Positions 8,427-17,200 of a stretch of DNA of 64,000 nt are shown one piece after another. Under the pieces are notes generated by a model that was given only the letters and a program-made list of their open reading frames with translations, had not been told where the DNA came from and did not search any database. Both the position numbers and the translations under genes were made by a program. Where the stretch lies: NCBI RefSeq assembly GCF_907177275.1, contig NZ_CAJSLV010000081.1, forward strand, positions 186,001 through 250,000, in the 5' to 3' direction. Origin of the DNA: Actinacidiphila cocklensis. Its GTDB lineage: Bacteria > Actinomycetota > Actinomycetes > Streptomycetales > Streptomycetaceae. The first letter of the stretch is position 1. Each line of letters begins with the position of its first letter.

Positions 8427-9116
8427 TCAGAGAAGCTGGAGCACCTCGGCCAGCGCACCGGGACGCTGGTCAACGGGCAAGGGATCGACTAGGTGGACCC
8501 GGCACCCCAGCGTGGCAGCGCCGACGTCCGCAACACGCTCGTCTCCCACCATGAGTGCATCGCCGGGCGCCACTCCGAGCTTGTCGCACGCCATCTGGAA
8601 GATCCGGGGATCGGGCTTCTTCACTCCGCACTCGAAGGAGAGGAAGTAGGCGTCCACGAGATCATCGACACCGTGGTCGCGGAAGACACCGCGCATGTCC
8701 CAGCCGATGTTGCTGACGACAGCGACCGGGATGCCTCGCCCGCGCAGGGCGCGGAGGGTTTCCTCGGTGTCGGGATAAGGCAGCCATGCCCCGGATACTT
8801 GGGAACGTTCATACAGGGCCTCGGCCAGGTCAGCCGCAGGCAGCTGCGCTTCCCGGGTAAGGGCTGTGAAGGCAGCCCGGTGTCGTTCGGCGGTCAGATC
8901 GCGCTCCCGCCACAGTGCCTCAAGATGGGGCGGCACCGTGCGCGGAGGAACCCCTCCAGGCTGAGCTCCGAACTCTTCCAGCCGGCTGACGCACGCGTCG
9001 AGTTCACCCTCGGGCACGTCCAGACCGGCCTTCGTTGCCACCGCGCGCAGCCACTGCGCGGCCGATTCGATCCGGAAGAGGGTCCCGGAGAAGTCGAACA
9101 TCACACCCTTGATCAT
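8427..9116 (-). CDS. HAD superfamily hydrolase
   Basis: A 229-residue haloacid-dehalogenase-like hydrolase. Motif I is FDFSGTLF with nucleophile Asp8; the second acidic position of DxD is Ser here, a variation seen in parts of the family. Motif II is VAVVSNIG (about residue 134), motif III the Lys in CGVKKPDPRIF (about 165) and motif IV MVGDERVADVGAA (about 190). A helical cap domain spans about residues 17-100. HAD enzymes usually remove phosphate from small metabolites; the target is unknown. The gene stands alone between a recombinase relic and IS debris, with no co-directional partner. Confidence 0.9.
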   Translation of the reverse strand: MIKGVMFDFSGTLFRIESAAQWLRAVATKAGLDVPEGELDACVSRLEEFGAQPGGVPPRTVPPHLEALWRERDLTAERHRAAFTALTREAQLPAADLAEALYERSQVSGAWLPYPDTEETLRALRGRGIPVAVVSNIGWDMRGVFRDHGVDDLVDAYFLSFECGVKKPDPRIFQMACDKLGVAPGDALMVGDERVADVGAATLGCRVHLVDPLPVDQRPGALAEVLQLL

Positions 9117-9345
9117 GCAGCCGATCCTGGCGGCGTCGACGAGCCGGCCGCAAGCCCAAGACGATCAAGATCTGCAACCCGAGCAATCCACCAACGTCCT
9201 CAGGCCCTCGATGTCCGAAGTGGGGCCGAATCACCTTGCTACAGGGGCGTGAATCACACCGCCACACGCCCCTGCGACCCGCCAGCGGGGCCAAAACAAC
9301 TTCCTGCACTGGAGCCAAAACAAGTGCTTACAGACAAGGGGTTCT
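9117..9345. other. Probable decayed IS terminus
   Basis: The minus strand contains spaced motifs reading TTTTGGCTCCAGTGCAGGAA, TTGTTTTGGCCCC and GTGATTCGGCCCC within about 100 bp. These short repeats resemble the multiple transposase-binding sites at ends of IS21-type elements, but no transposase follows. No gene is seen here. Confidence 0.3.
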
Positions 9346-9380
9346 CCGCAGTCAGGGCAGCGGTTGCGGGCGGGCTGGCC

Positions 9381-9531
9381 GTCGTCCCCGCGCGAGCGGG
9401 GGTCCTCCGGGCTGCGCTGTGTCCGTCGGGAGCTGCCGGAAGGTCGTCCCCGCGTGAGCGGGGTTCTACCCAGGTGGCTTGTCTCCGGCCCCTGCGGGTG
9501 CGGTCGTCCCCGTGCGATCGACTCCGCAGGA
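9381..9531 (+). CRISPR. Degenerate type I-E-like mini CRISPR array
   Basis: Two repeats (9381 and 9443) share GTCGTCCCCGCG and the AGCGGGG stem-loop, matching 24 of 28 positions. They have the size and hairpin of actinobacterial type I-E repeats. A third, degraded copy starts at 9503 (GTCGTCCCCGTGCGAT). Starts are 62 and 60 bases apart, close to the 61-base period of type I-E. A half repeat (GGGGTTCTCC) ends at 9347, one period before the first copy. There are no cas genes in the window, so this is an orphan or relic array. Confidence 0.65.
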
Positions 9532-9611
9532 GCTGCGCCTCCGGTAGAGCAGCGGGACCGTTGCGACGACCCGCCGCGACGACTGACGTTCCCCGCTTAC
9601 CGACACCGCTT

Positions 9612-9758
9612 TCCGCCGAACCTCGCAGGCGCGAGATTGTCCGTGCCCGCCGCCGACGTCGTGGACACCCAGGCGATCGGCCGCGGCACGACCGTCGCGG
9701 TGAGCAGCCGGTAGAAGGTGGTGCGGTCCAGCTGGGCAGGATCGAAGTCGATTCACAT
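9612..9758 (-). pseudogene. Flavin reductase domain N-terminal remnant
   Basis: The minus strand reads M, stop, then IDFDPAQLDRTTFYRLLTA followed by TVVPRPIAWVSTTSAAGTDN and LAPARFGGK. This is the start of a flavin reductase-like (FMN-binding split barrel) protein, including the VPRPIAWVST strand. Codon 2 is TGA where CGA (Arg) is expected, and only about 49 codons survive before the frame is lost near the CRISPR-like region. Nonsense mutation plus truncation make it a clear pseudogene. Confidence 0.75.
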
Positions 9759-10115
9759 GCCAGCCAGTATCCATGCGGGGCCGTCGGATCCCGACGGCGC
9801 ATCGCGACGCCACCACACCCCGCGTTCCGCGGCACCCGCCACCGGAAGCCACGAGCACCCGGAGCTGGGCGCACGGACACGGGGTGGGGGTAGGGGCGTC
9901 CGCTGCCGGGGTCGGGGGCGGGGGCGCCGGTGTGGTGGTCGGACTCGGGGCGGTCCCGGTGGGCTGCACCATCGTGCGCACGCATCAGCACGCGGCATCG
10001 GCCTGTAGAAAAGGGCCCCGGCCGGCGAGCCCCACGACCATGCCACCGGCCGCTCCCGCACAGGACTGAGCACCAGGGTCTGCCGCACCGCAGACGGCAA
10101 CCGCCGGCTCCAGGG
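9759..10115. other. Gene-free stretch
   Basis: No recognisable gene. The minus strand has a short Pro/Thr/Ala-rich frame near 9850-9980 that could be the remains of a lipoprotein linker or chance low complexity. Confidence 0.4.
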
Positions 10116-10700
10116 TCAGGAAACCGGCAGTGCGATGCTGTCGATCGCGGCGTCGGCGATTCGGTTCCTGGTCTTCGCGTCGACCCCTGCCTTGGCAAGC
10201 GCTTCGAGCCCGCGATGCGTGGTGAGGATCAGTCCGCCGAGCGCCTCAGCGTCGGCGGCCGGATCCAGGTGCCCGGCACGCTGCGCCTGCTCGACAAGCT
10301 GGCGGCAGCTGTCGAGCAGTATTTCGTACGCCGCGAGTGACCTGGTCGCGACGGCGTGGTTCTCCGACGCCAGTTCGGCCGTGGCCTTGGCCAGCAGACA
10401 GCCAGGCTGACCGGTGTGGCCGTCCGGCGACGTGAGCCATGCGCGGAGACGGTCGAGGGCCTGGTCCTCCGGGCCTTCAAGCCGGGCGGCGGCGCCCTCG
10501 TCGGAGCTTGCGCAGTACTCCTCGAATATTCGCAGGAACAGGGCCTCCTTGTCGCCGAACGCGCCGTAGAGGCTTCCCTTGCTGAGTCCTGTCGCGCGGG
10601 AGAGATCGTCGACCGAGGTGCCGTGGTAGCCGGTTTCATTGAACTGCTGGCGCGCAGTGGCCAGGACGTCTTGCTCGCTGAATTTCCGTGGTCGCCCCAT
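10116..10700 (-). CDS. TetR family repressor
   Basis: A 194-residue regulator beginning MGRPRKFSEQ at 10700. The N-terminal HTH (about residues 10-55) contains ARQQFNETGYHGTSVDDLSR and the recognition helix SKGSLYGAFGDKEALF. The C-terminal ligand domain includes GCLLAKATAEL and RAGHLDPAADAEALGG, as in TetR_C proteins near SDR genes. An upstream in-frame ATG at 10736 would start inside the operator palindrome, so 10700 is preferred. The gene is divergent from the SDR at 10782 and almost certainly represses both promoters. Its own -10 (TATCAT) ends only 6 nt before the ATG, suggesting a leaderless transcript. Confidence 0.92.
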   Translation of the reverse strand: MGRPRKFSEQDVLATARQQFNETGYHGTSVDDLSRATGLSKGSLYGAFGDKEALFLRIFEEYCASSDEGAAARLEGPEDQALDRLRAWLTSPDGHTGQPGCLLAKATAELASENHAVATRSLAAYEILLDSCRQLVEQAQRAGHLDPAADAEALGGLILTTHRGLEALAKAGVDAKTRNRIADAAIDSIALPVS

Positions 10701-10716
10701 GCCTCCATGATACGCC

Positions 10717-10764
10717 GTTCTGAACCATCGGTCCAAAAGCTATTTTGGACCGATGGTTCAGAAC
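10717..10764. promoter_or_regulatory. 48-bp perfect palindromic operator
   Basis: Two 22-bp arms (10717-10738 and 10743-10764) are exact reverse complements separated by GCTA, with core half-site GAACCATCG. They lie between the divergent TetR and SDR genes and cover the -35 elements in both directions. A partial third half-site (TGGACCGTATGTTCAGAAC) overlaps the SDR start. This is the expected TetR binding site. Confidence 0.88.
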
Positions 10765-10774
10765 CTGTTATAGT
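10745..10774 (+). promoter_or_regulatory. Promoter of the SDR gene
   Basis: TTGGAC (10745-10750) and TATAGT (10769-10774) are separated by 18 bp. The predicted start of transcription falls on or next to the ATG at 10782, so the mRNA is probably leaderless. The -35 lies inside the right arm of the operator, consistent with repression by TetR. Confidence 0.75.
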
Positions 10775-10781
10775 GGACCGT

Positions 10782-11561
10782 ATGTTCAGAACTAGCGTTT
10801 CACCCGACCCCACCGAGTTCGCAGGAAAGCGCGCGATCGTCACGGGAGGCAGCCGCGGAATCGGCGCAGCCATCGTGCAACGACTGCTCGACGGCGGCGC
10901 CACCGTCGTCACCACGGCGCGTAACGCCTCCGACGAGACGCCGAAGGCCGCCACCTTCATCCGGGGCGACATCGGCACGCTCGCGGGCGTGCAGGCATTC
11001 ACTGCGGCAGCGCTCGACGAACTCGGCGGCGTCGACATCGTGGTCAACAACGCGGCGGCGGCACGCGCCCACATCGGAGGCGTCGCGTCCATCCCCGATG
11101 AGGAATGGATCGACGCACTCGACCTCAACTACCTCTCCGCCGTGAGGGTCAACAACGCGCTGCTGCCGGCGCTGCGCGAGGCCGGGTCGGGCGGCGCGAT
11201 CGTCAACATCTCATCGGGAGCGGCCCTCACGCCGCCGCCACCACTGGCTCACTACGGTGCCGCCAAGGCCGCCCTCAACGCCTACGGCAAGGCGCTCGCT
11301 TCCGAGCTCGCGCCCGCCGGAATCCGCGTCACCACGATCATCCCCGGCAACGTGCTCACCCCGGGCGCCGACGCGATCCGCCAGAACTTCGCCGACGCGA
11401 TGGACGTCCCCCTTGAAGCCACCACAGCGAGCATCCCTATGGGTCGCCCCGGGGACCCGCGCGACATCGCCGAGGCCGTCGCCTTCCTCACATCGGACCG
11501 GGCTCAGTGGATCACCGGAGTAACCCTGACAGTCGACGGCGGTGAACTCCCCGTCATCTAG
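10782..11561 (+). CDS. SDR family oxidoreductase
   Basis: A 259-residue classical SDR. The cofactor motif is VTGGSRGIGAA (about residues 20-30), the stabilising motif VNNAAAA (about 90), the catalytic Ser strand IVNISSGAAL (about 143) and the active-site HYGAAKAALNAYGKAL (about 157, YxxxK). It ends with the C-terminal ITGVTLTVDGGEL. It uses NAD(P)(H) on an unknown alcohol or carbonyl substrate. The ATG at 10782 lies 8 nt after a TATAGT -10, and no ribosome site is present, so leaderless translation is likely. It is divergent from, and probably repressed by, the TetR protein at 10116-10700. Confidence 0.94.
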   Translation: MFRTSVSPDPTEFAGKRAIVTGGSRGIGAAIVQRLLDGGATVVTTARNASDETPKAATFIRGDIGTLAGVQAFTAAALDELGGVDIVVNNAAAARAHIGGVASIPDEEWIDALDLNYLSAVRVNNALLPALREAGSGGAIVNISSGAALTPPPPLAHYGAAKAALNAYGKALASELAPAGIRVTTIIPGNVLTPGADAIRQNFADAMDVPLEATTASIPMGRPGDPRDIAEAVAFLTSDRAQWITGVTLTVDGGELPVI

Positions 11562-11643
11562 GTGCTCTGACCACATGGGTTCGCCGGGTCGGCAATCGCA
11601 GCGGTTGGATGTTGCGTGACGTCCGATCCGACGGCTGGGGGGT

Positions 11644-12123
11644 GTGGTGGCTGAACCTGTCCGCGTGCGCAAGTTGACCGATCAGGAGGGGCAGAAGCTG
11701 CAGCAGATCGTGCGCCGCGGCAGCACCAGTTCGGTGCGCTACCGGCGCGCGATGATGCTGCTGGCCTCATCCGGCGGGAACCGCGTCCCGGTGATCGCGA
11801 AGCTGGTCCAGGCGGACGAGGACACCGTCCGCGACGCCATCCACCGGTTCAACGAGATCGGTCCGGCCTGCCTGGACCCTCGGCGGGCGGGAGGCCGTCC
11901 CCGCCTGCTCAGCTCTGACGACGAGGACTTCGTCATCCAGACGGCCACCACCCGCCCGACCGAACCCGGCCAGCCTTTCACCCGCTGGTCGATCCGCAAA
12001 CTCGCCGCCTACCTGCGGAAAGTGCACGGCCGCGCGATCCCAGACCCGGGCACTGCACGCCTATCTGCGCTGGCGCAACGAAGGCATCCGCTGGGGCGGC
12101 AGACCCATCACCGCCGCGGCCTG
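11644..12123 (+). pseudogene. IS630 family transposase remnant (internal deletion)
   Basis: The first 125 codons give RVRKLTDQEGQKLQQIVRRG, RRAMMLLASSGGN, then EDTVRDAIHRFNEIG and RWSIRKLAAYL. This is the paired HTH N-terminus of IS630 transposases. It then jumps, in other frames, to LHAYLRWRNEG and RWGGRPI, which belong near the C-terminus. The DDE core is missing, so the element is dead. Its 3' end lies directly against the DinB-like gene, and the deletion may have brought that gene to this spot. Confidence 0.8.
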
Positions 12124-12170
12124 AACAAACAGCACAGCCGCACCACAACGTGCCTTGCGAGGAGAACCGC

Positions 12171-12740
12171 ATGGACCACCAAGACGTGCAGGCCGCCATG
12201 GCGGAGATGCTGGAGATACTGGGGCCTCGCACGGGCGAGGACTGGACGGTGCCGGCCGGCCCGCTGGAGTGGAGCTGCCGGCAGACGGCCGCGCACATCG
12301 GCCACGACCTGCTGGCCTACGCGGGCCAGCTCGCCGCGCGCCCGGCCGACGCCTACCTCCCCTTCGATCTGCACGTGCGCTCCACCGCCTCGCCTGCCGA
12401 GGTGCTGCAGGTGGCCGCCGCCTGCGGCGGACTGCTCGGCAGCGCGCTGGCCACCGCTGACCCGTCCCTACGGGCCTGGCACTGGGGCCCGTGCGACCCG
12501 ACGGGGTTCGCGGCGATGGGCGTCGGCGAGATCCTGCTGCACACCAACGACATCACCCGCGGATTGGGCGTGGACTGGCTGCCGCCGGCACCACTCTGCG
12601 CAGCCGTGCTCGACCGGCTGTTCCCCGACGCCCCGCCCGGCGAGCCCGCCCGCGTGCTGCTGTGGTGCACCGGACGCGGGGACCTCGGCGGTCTGCCCCG
12701 CCGGACGTCGTGGACATGGAAGGCGGCACGGCCCGGCTGA
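12171..12740 (+). CDS. DinB/maleylpyruvate isomerase-like (mycothiol-dependent) protein
   Basis: A 189-residue protein of the DinB-like four-helix fold. The N-terminal DWTVPAGPLEWSCRQTAAHI and GHDLLAYAGQL match the first helix of mycothiol-dependent maleylpyruvate isomerases. The later GVGEILLHTNDITRGLGVDW carries the family's third His-containing helix. The metal-binding His set (HIGHD, then LLHTND) is visible. Such proteins transfer or isomerise using mycothiol, or act in stress detoxification; which one applies here is unknown. The ATG at 12171 has a strong GAGGAG site 9 nt upstream. The gene stands alone between IS630 and IS21 remains. Confidence 0.8.
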   Translation: MDHQDVQAAMAEMLEILGPRTGEDWTVPAGPLEWSCRQTAAHIGHDLLAYAGQLAARPADAYLPFDLHVRSTASPAEVLQVAAACGGLLGSALATADPSLRAWHWGPCDPTGFAAMGVGEILLHTNDITRGLGVDWLPPAPLCAAVLDRLFPDAPPGEPARVLLWCTGRGDLGGLPRRTSWTWKAARPG

Positions 12741-12919
12741 ACGCACTTAGCACGGTGAACCTGTGCGGTCAGAGCTCTAGCTCCCGGTTCGGTCAGTGTC
12801 GGCGTACACGTGAACGTCCCCCGTCTCGTACGGATGAATAGGGACAGATGCTGATGCGGTGAGACCTGCTGCTCGGCACTCTGCTGCTGGGTCGATTCCG
12901 GTGGCGGAGGGGGCTGGCA

Positions 12920-14380
12920 GTGGTCTTGGATCCGCAGCGTTGGCTGGAGCTTCGGCGCTTTCGTGGCTTGCTGGAGTCCGGTGCGATGAGCCTGTCGGAG
13001 ATCGCCAGGGAGACCGGGCTGGACCGGAAGACGGTCCGCAAGTACCTGTCGGCGCCGGGGCCGGCGACCCCTCCGCGACGGTCGCCGAGCGGGCGGTCGC
13101 GCGCAAGGGTGATCGACGAGTTTGGGCCGCTGATCGACTCAATGCTCCGGGCCGAGGTCCTGATGAAGGCCGCGGTCATTCACGAGCGGCTGGCCCAGGA
13201 GTACGGCTTCACCGGCAACTATCAGCGGGTCAAGCTCTACGTTCAGACGGCCCGGCCCAGGATCGCCGAGGAACTCGGGATCACCCCCAAAGAACTGGCG
13301 GGGATGCACCGCCGGTTCGAGGTGATCCCAGGTGCCCAGGCCCAAGTGGACTGGGGGGACGAGGGCAAGATCCTCGCCCACATGGGCATCGCGAAGGTCT
13401 ACTCCTTCCACATGACGCTGTCGTACTCGCGCGACCCGTTCTGCTGCTTCGCCACCAGCCAGGACCTGCAGACCTTCTTCGACTGCCACCGCCGGGCGTT
13501 CGCGCACTTCGGCGGGACCCCAATGACGATCGTCTACGACCGGACCAAGACCGTCGTCCGCCGGCACGTCGCTCCTGGCGAGACGGTCCCGCTGCATCCG
13601 GAAGCGGTCGGATTCGCCGGCCACTACGACTTCGATATCGACGTCCTGGCCGCCTACCGGCCGCAGGGCAAGGGCCGGGTCGAGCGGCAGGTCCTGATCG
13701 TCCACGACCACGTCCTGCCCGGCCGGTCGTTCTCCTCCGTCGAGGAGATGGACGCCGCATTCACCGCGTGGGTGCCGCAGAGGCGGGCCCAGATCCACAA
13801 AACCCACCGGGAGGTCATCGCAGAACGGGCGGCGAGGGATCACGCCGCCCTCAAGCCGCTTCCCGCGACTCCGTATCTGGTGGCCGAACGGCAGCTGCGG
13901 CACGTCGGCAAGGACTGCCTGGTCGCCTTCGACGGAAACCTCTACTCCGTGCCAGCCCGCCGAGTCCGTGCTCGCCAGGTGGTCGAGATCCGGGCGACGA
14001 AATCCCAGGTCACGATGCATGCCACCCTCGCCGACGCCCACGGCAGCACGTTACTGGCCTCCCATCCCCGGGCCATTGGACGCGGTGCCCGTGTCATCGA
14101 CGAGTCGCACTGGGACGGCCTGCCCACCGGCGGACGCCGAACCACCACCGGCGACGTCCCGGTCCAGCCTCGTCCGGAGCGGCCGCAGGGCGAGGAGGTC
14201 GGCCCCTTGCAGGCCCTGCTGAACAGAGCCGCGGCCACCCGGATCGAGGTCGGCCGACGGCCTCTGTCGGTCTATGACGAGCTGACCGGCAACCGCATCC
14301 GCACCACGGCCGGCAAGCTCGGCCTGCCCCACCTCGCGGAAACCATCAACGAGTTCACCCGCCGGGCGGACGAGGCATGA
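12920..14380 (+). CDS. istA: IS21 family transposase IstA
   Basis: A 486-residue IS21-type transposase. The N-terminal HTH is MSLSEIARETGLDRKTVRKY (about residues 23-42). The DDE core begins at QAQVDWGDEG (first Asp, about 137), continues with PMTIVYDRTKTVV (second Asp, about 206) and ends with RPQGKGRVERQV (the Glu). A C-terminal beta domain with NLYSVPARRVRARQVVEIRA and a basic tail follow. It overlaps the istB start by 4 bp, as usual for IS21 operons. The gene itself looks complete, but its helper ATPase gene is broken, so the copy is probably not autonomous. The left end may lie near TGTCGGCGTACACG at 12797; the right end was not found. Confidence 0.92.
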   Translation: MVLDPQRWLELRRFRGLLESGAMSLSEIARETGLDRKTVRKYLSAPGPATPPRRSPSGRSRARVIDEFGPLIDSMLRAEVLMKAAVIHERLAQEYGFTGNYQRVKLYVQTARPRIAEELGITPKELAGMHRRFEVIPGAQAQVDWGDEGKILAHMGIAKVYSFHMTLSYSRDPFCCFATSQDLQTFFDCHRRAFAHFGGTPMTIVYDRTKTVVRRHVAPGETVPLHPEAVGFAGHYDFDIDVLAAYRPQGKGRVERQVLIVHDHVLPGRSFSSVEEMDAAFTAWVPQRRAQIHKTHREVIAERAARDHAALKPLPATPYLVAERQLRHVGKDCLVAFDGNLYSVPARRVRARQVVEIRATKSQVTMHATLADAHGSTLLASHPRAIGRGARVIDESHWDGLPTGGRRTTTGDVPVQPRPERPQGEEVGPLQALLNRAAATRIEVGRRPLSVYDELTGNRIRTTAGKLGLPHLAETINEFTRRADEA

Positions 14381-14856
14381 TGGGTTACCTCGACCTCCTC
14401 GACCTGGTCCTCTCCGAGGAACTGGCCGTCCGCGACGACCGCCGCTTCCGCCAGGGCCTGCGACTTTCCCGGCTGCCGCACCAGACGCTCGATAAGCATG
14501 ACTTCCCCTTCCAGCCCGACCTCGAGCCGCGCAAGGTCAAAGACCTGGCCACCCTCTCGTTCCCTACCTGCGGCCGGGCGTCCTCGTGGTCGACGACGTG
14601 GGCTACGAGATCCTCGAACGCGGAGAAGCGAACCTGGACCTCCAAGTCCATCTCAAAGCGGTACGAAAAGGGCTCGATCATCCCGACCTCAAACAAGACC
14701 TTCGGCGAATGGGGACAGATGTTCGGCGATGAAGTCCTCGCCGCAGCCATCCTCGACCGCCTCCTGCACCACTGCGACGTGATCTCCATCAACGGCCCCA
14801 GCTACCGGCTCAAGAACCGACTCAAGGCCATCGAGCGAGACACCGACGTGGCCTGA
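14377..14856 (+). pseudogene. istB: Broken IS21 helper ATPase istB
   Basis: The 5' part (RLSRLPHQTLDKHDFPFQPD, then LEPRKVKDLATLSF) and 3' part (TFGEWGQMFGDEVLAAAILD, then RLLHHCDVISING) are clear IstB. Normal IstB is about 250 residues; only 159 codons remain. The Walker A segment and most of the AAA core between them are missing, and the Walker B piece (VLVVDDVGYE) is readable only in a shifted frame. Internal deletion plus frameshift rule out ATPase function. Confidence 0.85.
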
Positions 14857-14949
14857 TCCGGGCCGGATATCCGACGAGGAACATGTTCCTTGCCGATTCG
14901 GAAGGTATGCCACACCTCGCGATCGGTGACACTTGGTGATCGCACGGAT

Positions 14950-15495
14950 TCAATCGAGCGCTCGCAGGACGAGGACCGTCTGCCGCGCAAGGGCCTGCTG
15001 GCACATTGGGTCCCGCTTCTCGTCTTCAGCTGTGACTCGCCCAGTCAACTGGGATACCAGGATTGCCTCGTAGCAGCTGGACAGGCACTCCAACGCTTCG
15101 TCGGCCGGCAGGAAGCCGCCATGCGCTTCGAAGAGTCGAACCAGCGCCATCAGGAAGGGGCCGACCGCTGGCCTGGTGGGGACATCCGGCAGAAGGTCGT
15201 ATTGGGTCAGGAAGTCTCGTGCGAAAGCCGTGTCGTCCCACCAGCTCGCTGGAGCTTGTGTGCGCAGGGTCAGTACGGACTTGACCAGCTCGCGGTGCGG
15301 TTCTGGGAAGAAGTCGTCGAACGGCGGCTCGAAAAGCGGCATCGTCGATGCCACCACGTCCAGAACGAGGTCGGCCCGCGTGCTGTTGTCCAACGCCTCC
15401 AGCTTCTCTCCGTACGGCGCGACGTTTTGGTCCCACAGCTCCAACCCAGTCCTCCAACGCTCTGCTACCCCTGAACCGTAGACGGGGACGTTCAT
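14950..15495 (-). CDS. Hypothetical protein
   Basis: A probable 181-residue soluble protein starting MNVPVYGSGVAERW at 15495; a longer frame upstream to 15618 is arginine-rich and looks non-coding. No transmembrane segment or signal peptide is seen. It is rich in Asp, Glu, Leu and aromatic residues (PLFEPPFDDFFPEPHRELVK, ASWWDDTAFARDFL). I do not recognise the family. Isolated small acidic proteins of this kind in Streptomyces arms are sometimes immunity or anti-toxin proteins, but nothing here proves that. It lies between IS21 and IS630 remains, and no ribosome site is obvious. Confidence 0.55.
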   Translation of the reverse strand: MNVPVYGSGVAERWRTGLELWDQNVAPYGEKLEALDNSTRADLVLDVVASTMPLFEPPFDDFFPEPHRELVKSVLTLRTQAPASWWDDTAFARDFLTQYDLLPDVPTRPAVGPFLMALVRLFEAHGGFLPADEALECLSSCYEAILVSQLTGRVTAEDEKRDPMCQQALARQTVLVLRALD

Positions 15496-15890
15496 CCGTA
15501 CACAACTGGGGAGCCCAGGTTGTACGCCGACAGTCAGCCTCTTGTACGGCCCACGACGACCCCGGCGGCGCGGTCGAGCAGCTGACCGACCAGGGTCGGG
15601 CCCGTGAGTACTCCGCATCCAGCAGTCTTTTCAGGGGGTAGCACGGTGGTGGTTTTTCTTGTCCGCGTGATCCACGGTGGATTTATGGACCGCACGGTCA
15701 AAAATTGGTCGCGCGAGCGTCGGCAGCACCGTCAACGAGCGTCGTCCCACGGTATCGCCTTGTTGTGGCGGGGGTCAGCTGGTGGAGGACGCGCCGGTTC
15801 CCGACAGCGGCAGCATCGTGGATGCGCGCCCCCCTCCGTGCACTAGCTGGTGGGGGCTCCGCGGTACTACGGGCTCGGGCAGTGCCCACT
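15496..15890. other. Gene-free stretch
   Basis: No gene is recognised. A short AT-richer segment (15650-15705, with GATCCACGGTGGATTTATGG) may be the promoter of the decayed SDR that follows. Confidence 0.4.
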
Positions 15891-16057
15891 CGCTCTGACG
15901 GCAAGACGGCGGTTGTAACCGGCGGCTCTGGATGCAGCCGTAGCCGAGATCGCGACATCGCCGACTTGGCGACCTCGACCGGCTCTGCGCAGCCGTCGCT
16001 GAGCGGGCGTCACCGGCACCGAACTGTTCGTCGACGGCGGCCTCAACCAGATCTGAG
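15891..16057 (+). pseudogene. SDR relic reduced to three scraps
   Basis: GKTAVVTGGSG (Rossmann start) is followed, in another frame, by DLDRLCAAVAE (middle helix). The C-terminal VTGTELFVDGGLNQI with its stop codon at 16055-16057 closes the relic. About 250 codons have collapsed to roughly 165 bp by deletions. It lies just upstream of an IS630 copy. Confidence 0.7.
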
Positions 16058-16085
16058 CCGCAGTAGGCGAGTTGTTGCCGGTGCG

Positions 16086-17033
16086 GTGAGATACGCGCAA
16101 GGCCGCACGTTGACTGACGTCGAGAGGGCCAGGCGGGAGCGGATCCGGCTGGAGGCCGTGGAACGCTTTGAGGGCGGGGAGAAGAGCCGGGAGATCGCCG
16201 CCGTCCTGCGGGTGTCGGAGCGGTCGGTGGAGCGATGGCACCAGGCCTGGCCCGAATGCGGCAAGACGGGGGTCGCGTGCAAGGGTTCGCCGGGCCGACC
16301 CAGGCTCAGTGACGTGCAGATCGTCCGGCTGGAGCGGGAGTTGGAGCGTGGTCCGCTGGTCCACGGATGGGCCGATCAGCGGTGGACGCTGGCACGGGTG
16401 AAGACGTTGATCGGCCGGCTGGTCCTGGCAGCAGCCGGCCCGGCGGTCCATCGAGCGGGACGACGAGGCGGTCGAGGCATGGAAGAAGGAGACCTGGCCG
16501 CGGGTAAAAGCTGTGCGGTGGAGCACGGGGCCTGGATCGTCTTCGAGGACGAGGCCGGGCAGTCGATGACTCCGCCGCGCGCCAGATCCTGGGGCCGCAT
16601 CGGTCAGACTCCGGTCGTGCGCGGGCGAGGCTCCGGGCGGGTGTCGATGGCGGGAATGACCTGCTTCAAACTCGGTGAGCGATCTCGACTGATCTACGCG
16701 ATTCGGGAGTACCGGGGCCACAAGGACGAGCCGAAGTGTTTCGGCTGGCGGGACTTCCGCGACCTGGTCGTCCGCGCCCGTGCCCAACTCGGAGGCCCGA
16801 TCGTGCTGGTCTGGGACAACGCCCGGATCCACCTGACCGCGGCCAAAAGGGAGTTCATTCACGCGAACGCCGGATGGCTCACCATGTTCCAGCTACCGGC
16901 CTACGCACCTGACCTCAACCCCACCGAGGGCATCTGGTCGCTGGTCAAACGCGACATCGGCAACCTCACGGCCGCCGACCTCGGTCAGGTCACCCGAGTT
17001 GTGAAGCACCGGCTCAAGAAGATCCACTACTGA
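16086..17033 (+). pseudogene. IS630 family transposase with internal deletion
   Basis: From a GTG at 16086 the frame gives the HTH region RIRLEAVERFEGGEKSREIA and RVSERSVERWHQAWPECG. Later come the DDE core motifs WIVFEDEAGQSMTPPRAR, IVLVWDNARIHLTA and YAPDLNPTEGIWSLVKRDIG. Between about 16415 and 16520 the family segment with VSYTVEGVWKLLKRHGW is missing. The following stretch (ARRSIERDDEAVEAWKKE) is readable only one frame over. Compensating shifts keep a single open frame of 315 codons, but the protein lacks a conserved linker and is probably inactive. Confidence 0.75.
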
Positions 17034-17200
17034 CCGCACCTCGTTGATGGTTGCCTCACCGGCACTGGCCTGATCATGGACTGCTGACCGACGTCACGAG
17101 CTCAAGCCCACGATCGGCGCTACAAGGCGGTTGTCCGCTCTGCTTCCGCGAGGTCCGGAATGTGAGTCAGGCGGTGAGCGTCGCGGGACCACATCGACGG

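Noticed and set aside
9850-9981. A Pro/Thr-rich minus-strand frame as a lipoprotein
   Set aside because: No lipobox or signal peptide was found, and the region is low-complexity GC-rich DNA.
14879-14890. The palindrome GGAACATGTTCC behind istB as an operator or IS end
   Set aside because: No matching copy is found at the other end of the IS21 element and no gene starts nearby.
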